Shown in pieces: positions 26,986 to 34,048 of a stretch of 64,000 bases of DNA. The position numbers were made by a program, and so were the translations under genes. The first letter of the stretch is position 1, and the number at the start of each line of letters is the position of its first letter. This DNA comes from Bacteroidota bacterium (GTDB lineage: Bacteria; Bacteroidota; Ignavibacteria; Tepidaquicellales; Tepidaquicellaceae): positions 187,283 through 251,282 of the forward strand of contig JAFDZP010000001.1 of assembly GCA_018266835.1 (NCBI GenBank), in the 5' to 3' direction. Under the pieces are notes generated by a model. That model had not been told where the DNA came from. It did no database searches and worked only from the letters and a program-made list of their open reading frames with translations.

Positions 26986-29946
26986 ATGCGAAAAACTATA
27001 CCTCTTTTTCTTCTGATAATATTATCAGTCAGCCCCTTATTTAATTTGTCTTTTTCTCAGGAGCTTAATCCTGTTGCACCTACTACTGCAAAAGAAAGAT
27101 TAGAAACTTTCAGCTATAAAAAACAGATGCAGGAAAATTCAATATTGAAAAACACTGAATTTGAAAACATCGGTCCTTCAATTATGAGCGGACGCGTAGT
27201 TGATGTGGAAGTCTCACCTAGTGACCCTACAATATTTTATGTTGCATACGCATCGGGCGGATTGTGGAAGACAGTTAATAACGGAATGTCATTCACTCCA
27301 TTATTTGATAATGAAGCCGTGATTACCATAGGAGATATTGCTGTTGACTGGACGAATAATATTATTTATGTAGGAACAGGTGAAAATAATTCAAGCCGTT
27401 CCTCATACTCAGGTACAGGAATATATAAATCAACTGATGACGGCAAATCATGTAGTAACACCGGACTGGAAGAAACTCAGCACATAGGAAGGATTTCAAT
27501 CGACCCGAAAAATCCGAACAAAATATTTGTTGCAGCATTGGGACATTTATATTCTCCGAATTCAGAAAGAGGAATTTATGTCAGCGAAGATGCGGGAAAG
27601 ACATGGAAGCACACTTTGAAAATTGATGATAATACAGGCGGAATTGATTTAGTAATCGACCCTTCTAATTCAAACACAGTTTACGCATCAATGTGGTACA
27701 GAACAAGAAGAGCATGGAATTTTGAAGAGAGCGGTTCCACATCAGGAATTTATAAAAGCATAGATGGCGGCAACACATGGAATTTAATCACAACATCTTC
27801 ATCGGGATTTTTAACGGGAAAAGAAGCAGGAAGAATTGGTCTGGCTATATATCCAAAGAATCCGCAGATAATTTATGCAGTGGTAGATAATCAGAACTCA
27901 TCAGCTAACAAAGATGAAGATCATGATAAGCTTACAAAGGATGGTCTGAGAAAAATATCTGAAGATGAGTTTATGCGAATTGATACAGCAAAGCTGAAAA
28001 GTTTTCTAGAAGATAACGGATTTCCCGAAGAATATACTGCCGAAAAAGTTTATGAAATGGTTTCGAATAAATCCATTAAGCCGAACTCATTAGTTGAGTA
28101 TCTTGAAGATGCAAATACATTACTTACAAATGCCGAAGTAGTAGGGGCTGAAGTTTACCGTTCGGACAACGGCGGCGCAAGCTGGAAGAGAACACATTCA
28201 GAGAGTTTAGAAGGAATTTTCAGCACATACGGTTATTATTTTTCGCGCATATCGGTTTCTCCCACAGATGAAAATAAAATTTATGTTATGGGAGTGATTG
28301 TAGTAAAATCCTCTGATGGCGGAGCTACGTTCAAATCAATTAACGAAGACAATGTTCATGCAGACCACCACTACATGTGGGTTGATGCAAACCGTGAAGG
28401 ACATTTAATAAACGGCAATGACGGCGGGCTGAATTTATCTTACGATGACGGAAAGACATGGCAGAAACTGAACGCTCCCGCTGTGGGACAGTTTTATTCA
28501 ATCAATGTAGATAATGAAAAACCGTACAATGTTTACGGCGGCTTGCAGGATAACGGCGCGTGGGTGGGACCAAGCAATTATCAAAAGAGTCTGGACTGGC
28601 AGCAGTCAGGTGAATATCCATATAAAAGCATTATGGGCGGCGACGGCATGCAGGTGCAGATTGACAGCAGAAATAAGGATATAGTTTACACAGGTTATCA
28701 GTTCGGAAATTATTTCAGAATAGACAGAAGCAAAAATGATTACAAACAAATCACTCCGCAGCATAAACTTGGTGAGAGGCCATACAGATTTAACTGGCAG
28801 ACTCCGATTAAACTTTCTCCCCACAATCAGGATATTTTATATATTGGGTCTAATAAATTACACCGCTCATTTAACAGAGGAGACACCTGGGAAGCAATAT
28901 CAGGTGATTTGACAAATGGCGGAAAAATAGGGGATGTTCCTTACGGAACATTAACAACTATTGATGAATCTGTTTTGAAATTCGGTTTGCTTTATACGGG
29001 AAGTGATGACGGCGCGGCTTACGTATCGAAAGACGGGGGAAATTCATGGGAGAAAATTTCAAATGACCTTCCGCAAAATTTATATGTATCAAGAATAAGG
29101 GCATCAAAGTTTGATACAGCAAGGGTTTACATTTCATTGAATGCATATCGTTACGATAATATGGAATCATTTGTTTTTGTATCGGATAATTACGGAAAAA
29201 AATGGGAGAGAATCGGCAAAGACTTGCCCGCAGAGCCGGTAAATGTAGTGATTGAAGATTCTGAAAACAAAGATATTTTGTTCGTAGGTACAGATGGAGG
29301 ATTGTACTGCTCATTAGACGGCGGAAAAACTTTTAATTCGATGAGTAAGGGATTACCAAATGTACCTGTGCATGATTTAGTTATTCAGGCAAGGGAGCAT
29401 GATCTGATTGTAGGAACTCACGGACGCTCGCTTTATAAAACGAATTTATCTGATATAGAGAAATTAAATTCGTCTGAGCTTGATAAAGATCTTGTCTTTT
29501 ATGATATAGATAAAAGCACATACAACAGAAACTGGGGAATGAAACAGGGCAGATGGGGAGATATATTTAATCCTAAAATTAATTTCACTTTCTATAGCAA
29601 AAACCCCGGTCAATATAAAATTACAATCTATTCAGATGATAAAATTGTAAATCAATTAACAGGCAGCTATTTAGCAGGCTTGAATTATATTGAATATGAT
29701 TTATCAATCGATACTTTAACCGGTAAATCATACTTCGATTTTATTTCTGATAAATATAAGAACGATAAAAAAATAAAAATTAAACTTAAGGACTCGGGTA
29801 AATATTATCTTCCTCCCGGCAAATATAAAGTTGAGCTTGATGCTAACGGTACAAAAGAGACTAAAGAGTTTGAAATAAAAGAAAGCAAAAGAAATAACGG
29901 AAAACCCTCTCCTTTCCCGAAAGAAAATGAATCAGAGAGGGATTAA
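26986..29946 (+). CDS. Sortilin/BNR-type multi-bladed beta-propeller, secreted, without sorting domain
   Basis: 986 residues, signal peptide about 1-24 (LSFSQ). Belongs to the large secreted WD40/YVTN/BNR-like (Vps10/sortilin-like) proteins common in Bacteroidota and Gemmatimonadota, often loosely labelled glycosyl hydrolases: FENIGPSIMSGRVVDVEVSP at the start, several Asp boxes (YKSTDDGKSC, YVSEDAGKTWKH, YRSDNGGASWKR, YVSKDGGNSWEK, YCSLDGGKTFNS), and the characteristic DNVHADHHYMWVD and NDGGLNLSYDDG segments. An insertion at about 300-385 is helical. The C-terminus ends in a beta-domain and a charged tail with no T9SS signature, unlike its neighbours; it may be periplasmic. No terminator; it converges with the next gene with a 10-base gap. 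Confidence 0.88.
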   Translation: MRKTIPLFLLIILSVSPLFNLSFSQELNPVAPTTAKERLETFSYKKQMQENSILKNTEFENIGPSIMSGRVVDVEVSPSDPTIFYVAYASGGLWKTVNNGMSFTPLFDNEAVITIGDIAVDWTNNIIYVGTGENNSSRSSYSGTGIYKSTDDGKSCSNTGLEETQHIGRISIDPKNPNKIFVAALGHLYSPNSERGIYVSEDAGKTWKHTLKIDDNTGGIDLVIDPSNSNTVYASMWYRTRRAWNFEESGSTSGIYKSIDGGNTWNLITTSSSGFLTGKEAGRIGLAIYPKNPQIIYAVVDNQNSSANKDEDHDKLTKDGLRKISEDEFMRIDTAKLKSFLEDNGFPEEYTAEKVYEMVSNKSIKPNSLVEYLEDANTLLTNAEVVGAEVYRSDNGGASWKRTHSESLEGIFSTYGYYFSRISVSPTDENKIYVMGVIVVKSSDGGATFKSINEDNVHADHHYMWVDANREGHLINGNDGGLNLSYDDGKTWQKLNAPAVGQFYSINVDNEKPYNVYGGLQDNGAWVGPSNYQKSLDWQQSGEYPYKSIMGGDGMQVQIDSRNKDIVYTGYQFGNYFRIDRSKNDYKQITPQHKLGERPYRFNWQTPIKLSPHNQDILYIGSNKLHRSFNRGDTWEAISGDLTNGGKIGDVPYGTLTTIDESVLKFGLLYTGSDDGAAYVSKDGGNSWEKISNDLPQNLYVSRIRASKFDTARVYISLNAYRYDNMESFVFVSDNYGKKWERIGKDLPAEPVNVVIEDSENKDILFVGTDGGLYCSLDGGKTFNSMSKGLPNVPVHDLVIQAREHDLIVGTHGRSLYKTNLSDIEKLNSSELDKDLVFYDIDKSTYNRNWGMKQGRWGDIFNPKINFTFYSKNPGQYKITIYSDDKIVNQLTGSYLAGLNYIEYDLSIDTLTGKSYFDFISDKYKNDKKIKIKLKDSGKYYLPPGKYKVELDANGTKETKEFEIKESKRNNGKPSPFPKENESERD

Positions 29947-29956
29947 AATTTTCCAA

Positions 29957-30457
29957 TTATTTTTTTGGCTCTAGACCCTGATTACCTGTATCAAGTGTAA
30001 ATTTCCATTTGCCTGATTTATCTTTTTTCCAGATAGTCACGTAAGTGCCTTTGCGTATATCCTCAGAGCCGTCTTCTTTTTTTACGTGCATTTCCCAGGT
30101 GCCGTAGGTGTAGCCAAGCTCACCTGATTCAGCTATATCTGCATACAGCGGCGCCCATGTAAGCGTTAAATTCTTGTCATCATTTTCTAAAATGTCTTTT
30201 GTGATAGTTTCTTTTCCGACTATAGGATAAGTGTATGGTCGGAGCAAGACTCCGTTATCTGCGACGTATACAATAAAAGCGTGATTCATACCTTTCTCTT
30301 TCGATAAATTTGAGAATTCAATATCGACCTGAATTAATTCGTCTTTGCCTTTAAATAAATTTTTTTGAGCGGAGAAAGAAATCTGAGAGATGAGAAGTAA
30401 AAAGGGAATTAGTAATAATGTTGTCATAAAAAAGTGTTTGTTTAAAATTTTAGACAA
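29957..30457 (-). CDS. Secreted NTF2-like (DUF4440-type) protein
   Basis: 166 residues with a signal peptide or membrane anchor (FMTTLLLIPFLLLISQISFS). The rest fits a SnoaL/DUF4440-like cone fold: an N-terminal helix with FSNLSKEKGMNHAF, then YTYGTWEMHVKK, GTYVTIWKKDKSGKWKF and LDTGNQG. Such proteins bind small ligands or act as secreted accessory domains; no catalytic assignment is possible. It lies 24 bases downstream of the NBR1-Ig gene on the same strand, so the two are probably cotranscribed. Confidence 0.8.
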   Translation of the reverse strand: MSKILNKHFFMTTLLLIPFLLLISQISFSAQKNLFKGKDELIQVDIEFSNLSKEKGMNHAFIVYVADNGVLLRPYTYPIVGKETITKDILENDDKNLTLTWAPLYADIAESGELGYTYGTWEMHVKKEDGSEDIRKGTYVTIWKKDKSGKWKFTLDTGNQGLEPKK

Positions 30458-30481
30458 ACACTTTAATATGACTGTGACAAT

Positions 30482-30907
30482 TTATTTTACCTGAATTTCT
30501 TTTAAGCCAGAACCAAGTCCGAACGTTCCGTTTTTATCAGCCATTTGCCAAGCGAAAAAATATGTTCCGGGATCAACAGGAGCAGTAACTTTGAATTTGA
30601 AATCATAAGTCTTGCCCGGTTTTACATTTCTCTTAACTTTGATAGAGTCAATTCCCCACATGTTGTTATTTCTGGCATTCATTCTTGGGTCAGTGTAAAT
30701 AATCCAGTATTCACCTTTCCTCCAGGTTTTTTCACCTGTGTTTTTAAACGAGACAGTAACGTTATATGTCTTGCCACCTGTCAATGAGCTTTCAATTTTC
30801 TGAGATGAAAATGCAGCGTCGTTTTCAACAGGTTTTTGTTGCGCTTTCAGACTTAATGTGAAAGCCAGCACTAATAAAAATACAGATAATAATGATATTT
30901 TTTTCAT
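30482..30907 (-). CDS. Secreted NBR1-Ig-like domain protein
   Basis: 141 residues; signal peptide about 1-22 (LSLKAQ). The rest is one Ig-like domain of the type named after human NBR1 (PF16158-like): VTVSFKNTGEKTWRKGEYWI, VKPGKTYDFKFKVTAPVDPGTYFFAWQM and the end FGLGSGLKEIQVK. In bacteria such domains occur as extracellular modules with unknown ligands; here the protein consists of little else. First gene of a probable two-gene minus-strand unit with the NTF2-like gene. Confidence 0.85.
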   Translation of the reverse strand: MKKISLLSVFLLVLAFTLSLKAQQKPVENDAAFSSQKIESSLTGGKTYNVTVSFKNTGEKTWRKGEYWIIYTDPRMNARNNNMWGIDSIKVKRNVKPGKTYDFKFKVTAPVDPGTYFFAWQMADKNGTFGLGSGLKEIQVK

Positions 30908-31022
30908 AATAATTCTTTGTTCTTTTAACTCAAGTTTTGATTAATAGTTTCGAGAAGTTTAGAACAATCGTGGCATCAAAAATGGTTTTATATTAAGCAG
31001 AAGTTAATCAAAATGTACAAAT

Positions 31023-31139
31023 ATGATTATCAGAAGAATTACAAAACCCGCTAACTCCTCTCAAAATGACCTCGAATCAGCTGCTTTTACAGGAATATTT
31101 TTTATTCTTTGGGCTGTGATTATAGCTTTAATTGTATAA
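31023..31139 (+). CDS. Small single-helix membrane protein 1 (38 aa)
   Basis: ATG 31023 to TAA 31137-31139, 38 codons. A polar N-terminus (MIIRRITKPANSSQNDLE) is followed by a hydrophobic helix (SAAFTGIFFILWAVIIALIV) that reaches the C-terminus. The ExxxFxGI arrangement at the helix start resembles the two 37-residue proteins downstream. No homologue known to me. Evidence is composition and context only. Confidence 0.4.
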   Translation: MIIRRITKPANSSQNDLESAAFTGIFFILWAVIIALIV

Positions 31140-31369
31140 TAATCAATAAATAAGTCGAAATGTCCTTTTCACCTGTTCAATTTTAATGATTAGTAATTGT
31201 CACAAACTTAGCTAAATTTTTAAGTATATCCTATTATACAAATAACTGATAATTATGTCAGTCGTTGTCATATTAGTCTATGTATGTCACTTTTTGAATG
31301 AATATAAAATTTATGGCACAGGAAATGCAATATTACAAGATAATTACAAAATTAAACTTTAAAAACATC

Positions 31370-31483
31370 ATGAAAACAATCAATAGCATTAAAAAAGTAG
31401 GATTATCAAAGTTCGAATATTTTAGCTTTGCAGGAATTGCAGTACTATTATTAACCGTATTAGTAGGCTTTATTGCAAGATAA
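31370..31483 (+). CDS. Small single-helix membrane protein 2 (37 aa)
   Basis: ATG 31370 to TAA 31481-31483. The protein starts MKTINSIKKVGLSKFEYFSF and continues as one transmembrane helix (AGIAVLLLTVLVGFIAR). A longer in-frame start at 31298 adds 24 residues but is not shared with the paralog, so the ATG at 31370 is preferred. The next gene encodes a close paralog with the same length and the same positions of Lys, Gly, Phe-Glu-Tyr. The conservation of the protein between the copies supports it as a real gene. Function unknown. Confidence 0.75.
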   Translation: MKTINSIKKVGLSKFEYFSFAGIAVLLLTVLVGFIAR

Positions 31484-31533
31484 ATTTTTTAATTAACAAT
31501 TTTTAAAAACTAAAGAAACTAAAATTTACCCTT

Positions 31534-31647
31534 ATGAAAACCTATAAAAGCATTAAAAAAGTTGGATTAACAAAATTCGAATATATCAGTTTTGCGGGAG
31601 TAGCGGTTTTAGTACTTACAATTGTAGTAGGTCTTATAGTAAAGTAA
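31534..31647 (+). CDS. Small single-helix membrane protein 3 (37 aa), paralog of 2
   Basis: ATG 31534 to TAA 31645-31647. Starts MKTYKSIKKVGLTKFEYISF, then helix AGVAVLVLTIVVGLIVK. It has the same length as the protein at 31370, and nearly all differences are conservative (I/V, L/I, S/T, R/K), as expected for selection on a helix. Gap to the previous gene 50 bases; terminator 24 bases after the stop. Amphipathic, lysine-rich N-terminus plus one helix fits a regulator or a subunit stabiliser of a membrane complex, but this is inference. Confidence 0.75.
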   Translation: MKTYKSIKKVGLTKFEYISFAGVAVLVLTIVVGLIVK

Positions 31648-31671
31648 AACACAATAAATTTTATTTCTAAG

Positions 31672-31707
31672 AAGCTCCGGCCCCCAAATACCGGAGCTTT
31701 TTTATTT
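31672..31707 (+). terminator. Terminator of the microprotein genes
   Basis: AAGCTCCGG / CCGGAGCTT, then TTTTTTATTT. The T tract overlaps the stop codon of the convergent response-regulator gene (31702). Confidence 0.82.
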
Positions 31708-33006
31708 AACTCTTTTCTTCAGATGCTTCTTAATAAAATCACGTTCGAACTCTTTTAATAATTCATTTTTACTTGCTTCGTAATCTGTATTAATTTCTTC
31801 GTTTAGTTCCGGTTCTTTAGCAGCAATTTCACCGTCAATTTTTATTCTGTCAGGAAGCAAATCTCCCGATATAATTCCGTTCTTGCAAAGCACAGATGCG
31901 CGCTCAGCAATGTTTTTCAGTTCGCGGATATTTCCGGGCCACGGGTACTGGAAAAGCAAATCTTTTACTTCTTTTGAAATCTCTTTTATCTTCTTTCCGT
32001 TTTCTTTTGAATATTCTTTTATGAATTTTTCAAAATAGAAAATAATATCAGAAGGTCTGTCTTTCAAATCCGGCAGGTGATACTCAAAAACATTTATTCT
32101 GTAATAAAGATCTTCTCTGAATTTTCCGTCTTTAATTAGTTCCTTCAAATTTCTATTGGTGGCAGCTATAATTCTAACATTAGTACTTATCGGTTTCGGG
32201 TCACCGACTCTGGCAAACTGTTTTGTCTGAAGTACGCGAAGCAGCTTAACCTGAAGAGGAGTATCAAGATCACCGATTTCATCAAGAAAAATTGAGCCGT
32301 TGTTTGCAATTTCAAAATATCCTTTATGGTCCTTAATAGCACCGGTGAAAGAGCCTTTTGAGTGACCGAATAATTCAGACTCAAGAAGCTGCTCAGGAAT
32401 TGCTGCGCAGTTTACAACTACAAAAGTATTTTTATTTCTTTTACTGTTCTTATGAATAAACTCTGCAAGCACTTCTTTACCTGTTCCGTTAGAACCTGTT
32501 ATTAAGACTGTCGAATCTGACTGAGCTACTTCTGCAGCTTCAGCAAGAATTTTCTTAACTTCATCACTCTTAGTTTCAAATTTGAATTCAACCCTTTCAG
32601 GTGATGTTTTTGCCTTCTTTAACTGGGAATTTTCTTCAAGTAATTTTAATCTCTCGAGGCCTCTCTCGATACTTAAAAGCAGTTCTTCTTTATCGACAGG
32701 TTTGGTAAGATAATCAAATGCACCAAGCTTAATAGATTCCAGCGCCGCTTTTACTGAAATGTAAGCCGTAATTAAAATGATTACAGATTGAGGATTAATT
32801 TTTAAAATTTCTTTGGTAAGCTCAATGCCGTTCATACCAGGCATATTGAAGTCCGTTACGATTATATCATAAACATCATTCTTAACGTATTGAATAGCTT
32901 CTTCCCCGTCAATAGCAGTTGTGACGTCGTGATTTGCTTTATACAATACCTGTTTGAGAATACTTAATGTAACATTGTCATCATCTACAATTAGAATTTT
33001 GGCCAT
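31702..33006 (-). CDS. NtrC-type sigma-54 response regulator lacking the DNA-binding domain
   Basis: 434 residues. Receiver domain 1-118: acidic pocket DDD 8-10, phosphoacceptor Asp52, Thr80, Lys102. Sigma-54 AAA+ domain about 140-380: Walker A GSNGTGKE (171-178), GSFTGA loop (218-223, Ser in place of the usual Ala), Walker B IFLDEIGDL (239-247), R-finger region KFREDLYYRINVF. The protein stops at ERDFIKKHLKKRVK, exactly where the Fis-type helix-turn-helix normally begins, and a terminator follows at once, so no frameshifted remainder is visible. Such activators (as FlgR in Campylobacter/Helicobacter) can act from solution without DNA binding. No histidine kinase gene lies in the window. Confidence 0.9.
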   Translation of the reverse strand: MAKILIVDDDNVTLSILKQVLYKANHDVTTAIDGEEAIQYVKNDVYDIIVTDFNMPGMNGIELTKEILKINPQSVIILITAYISVKAALESIKLGAFDYLTKPVDKEELLLSIERGLERLKLLEENSQLKKAKTSPERVEFKFETKSDEVKKILAEAAEVAQSDSTVLITGSNGTGKEVLAEFIHKNSKRNKNTFVVVNCAAIPEQLLESELFGHSKGSFTGAIKDHKGYFEIANNGSIFLDEIGDLDTPLQVKLLRVLQTKQFARVGDPKPISTNVRIIAATNRNLKELIKDGKFREDLYYRINVFEYHLPDLKDRPSDIIFYFEKFIKEYSKENGKKIKEISKEVKDLLFQYPWPGNIRELKNIAERASVLCKNGIISGDLLPDRIKIDGEIAAKEPELNEEINTDYEASKNELLKEFERDFIKKHLKKRVK

Positions 33007-33037
33007 GTGTTTTAGGGGTGTTTAGTTGTACGTTTTG

Positions 33038-33068
33038 CAAAGTTAACTATTGGAAAAAAGTATTACAA
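33038..33068 (-). promoter_or_regulatory. Promoter of the response regulator
   Basis: On the minus strand TTG (33068-33066), 20-base spacer, TAACTTTG (33045-33038): a full match to the Bacteroidota consensus. The start codon at 33006 is 31 bases further. Confidence 0.7.
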
Positions 33069-33104
33069 TTTGTTAATTTTGCCCTAATTAAATTCTTACC
33101 TTTG
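33069..33104 (+). promoter_or_regulatory. Possible promoter of the gene at 33162
   Basis: TACCTTTG (33097-33104) fits TAnnTTTG. Candidate -33 elements are TTTG 24 bases or TTTTG 15 bases upstream; neither spacing is ideal. Divergent from the response-regulator promoter. Confidence 0.4.
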
Positions 33105-33161
33105 GGAATTTTAAATTGCAGAAAAATATTTTATAAATTATTGTTATATTGAACAACTCAC

Positions 33162-34037
33162 ATGGCAAAAAAATTACTTATTATATTTTTCTTATTCATT
33201 TCTTTCAATTTATTTTCGCAGGATTTGCGCTTCCGCGAAGTATGTAAGCTTCCTGCTAAAGTAAATGAATCTTCGGGTATTGAAATAAATAATAAGAACG
33301 AACTCTGGAGCTTCAACGATAGCGGTGGTGAACCTGAAATTTATTGTTTCGATACAACAGGGGCATTAAAACGTACTGTTGTTATAAAGAATGCAATTAA
33401 CATTGACTGGGAAGAAATTTCTCAGGATGATAAAGGAAATTTTTATCTGTGTGATTTCGGAAACAACAATAACGATAGAAAAGATTTAAAGATTTATAAA
33501 ATTCCGAATCCTTCCAATCTTTTTAATGATACTGTTGAAGCGGAAGTAATTAAGTACAGTTATCCGGACCAGACTGAATTTCCACCTTCAAACGAGAAAA
33601 GAAATTTCGACATGGAAGCATCTTTTGTTTATAAAGATTCTATCTATCTCTTTTCAAAAAACAGGACTGAGCCGTACTCAGGATTTCTCAGAGTTTACAC
33701 ATTACCTCTGAAAGCGGGGGAGTATAAAGCTAATCTTATAGATAGCATTTACATTGGAACAGGTCCATTCTTTGCTGACTGGATTACATCTGCCGATGTA
33801 TCACCTGACCACACAAGCTTCGTATTATTATCCAATAATAAATTCTGGCTCTTTAAAATAAAAAACGGCGTGCCCTTAACAAAATCAGAGCACACCGAAA
33901 TATTTTTACCTGTCATGTCGCAGAAAGAAGGCGTCTGCTATATAACTCCAACCGAGCTTTACATTACCGATGAAGTGAATAAAACAACAGGCGGAAATCT
34001 TTATTACATAGATATAAAAGATTACCTCACGCCTTAA
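33162..34037 (+). CDS. Secreted beta-propeller-like protein of unknown function
   Basis: 291 residues; signal peptide about 1-19 (FNLFSQ). Conserved features of a widespread secreted Bacteroidota family: VNESSGIEINNKNELWSFND, SGGEPEIYCFD, NIDWEEISQDDKGNFYLCDF, GNNNNDRKDLKIYKIP, and a late KEGVCYITPTELYITDE. The pattern fits a five- or six-bladed propeller (esterase-like phytase or SdiA-regulated type), but active-site residues cannot be assigned. Converges with the TonB receptor gene with an 11-base gap. Confidence 0.75.
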   Translation: MAKKLLIIFFLFISFNLFSQDLRFREVCKLPAKVNESSGIEINNKNELWSFNDSGGEPEIYCFDTTGALKRTVVIKNAINIDWEEISQDDKGNFYLCDFGNNNNDRKDLKIYKIPNPSNLFNDTVEAEVIKYSYPDQTEFPPSNEKRNFDMEASFVYKDSIYLFSKNRTEPYSGFLRVYTLPLKAGEYKANLIDSIYIGTGPFFADWITSADVSPDHTSFVLLSNNKFWLFKIKNGVPLTKSEHTEIFLPVMSQKEGVCYITPTELYITDEVNKTTGGNLYYIDIKDYLTP

Positions 34038-34048
34038 TTTATTTCTAT

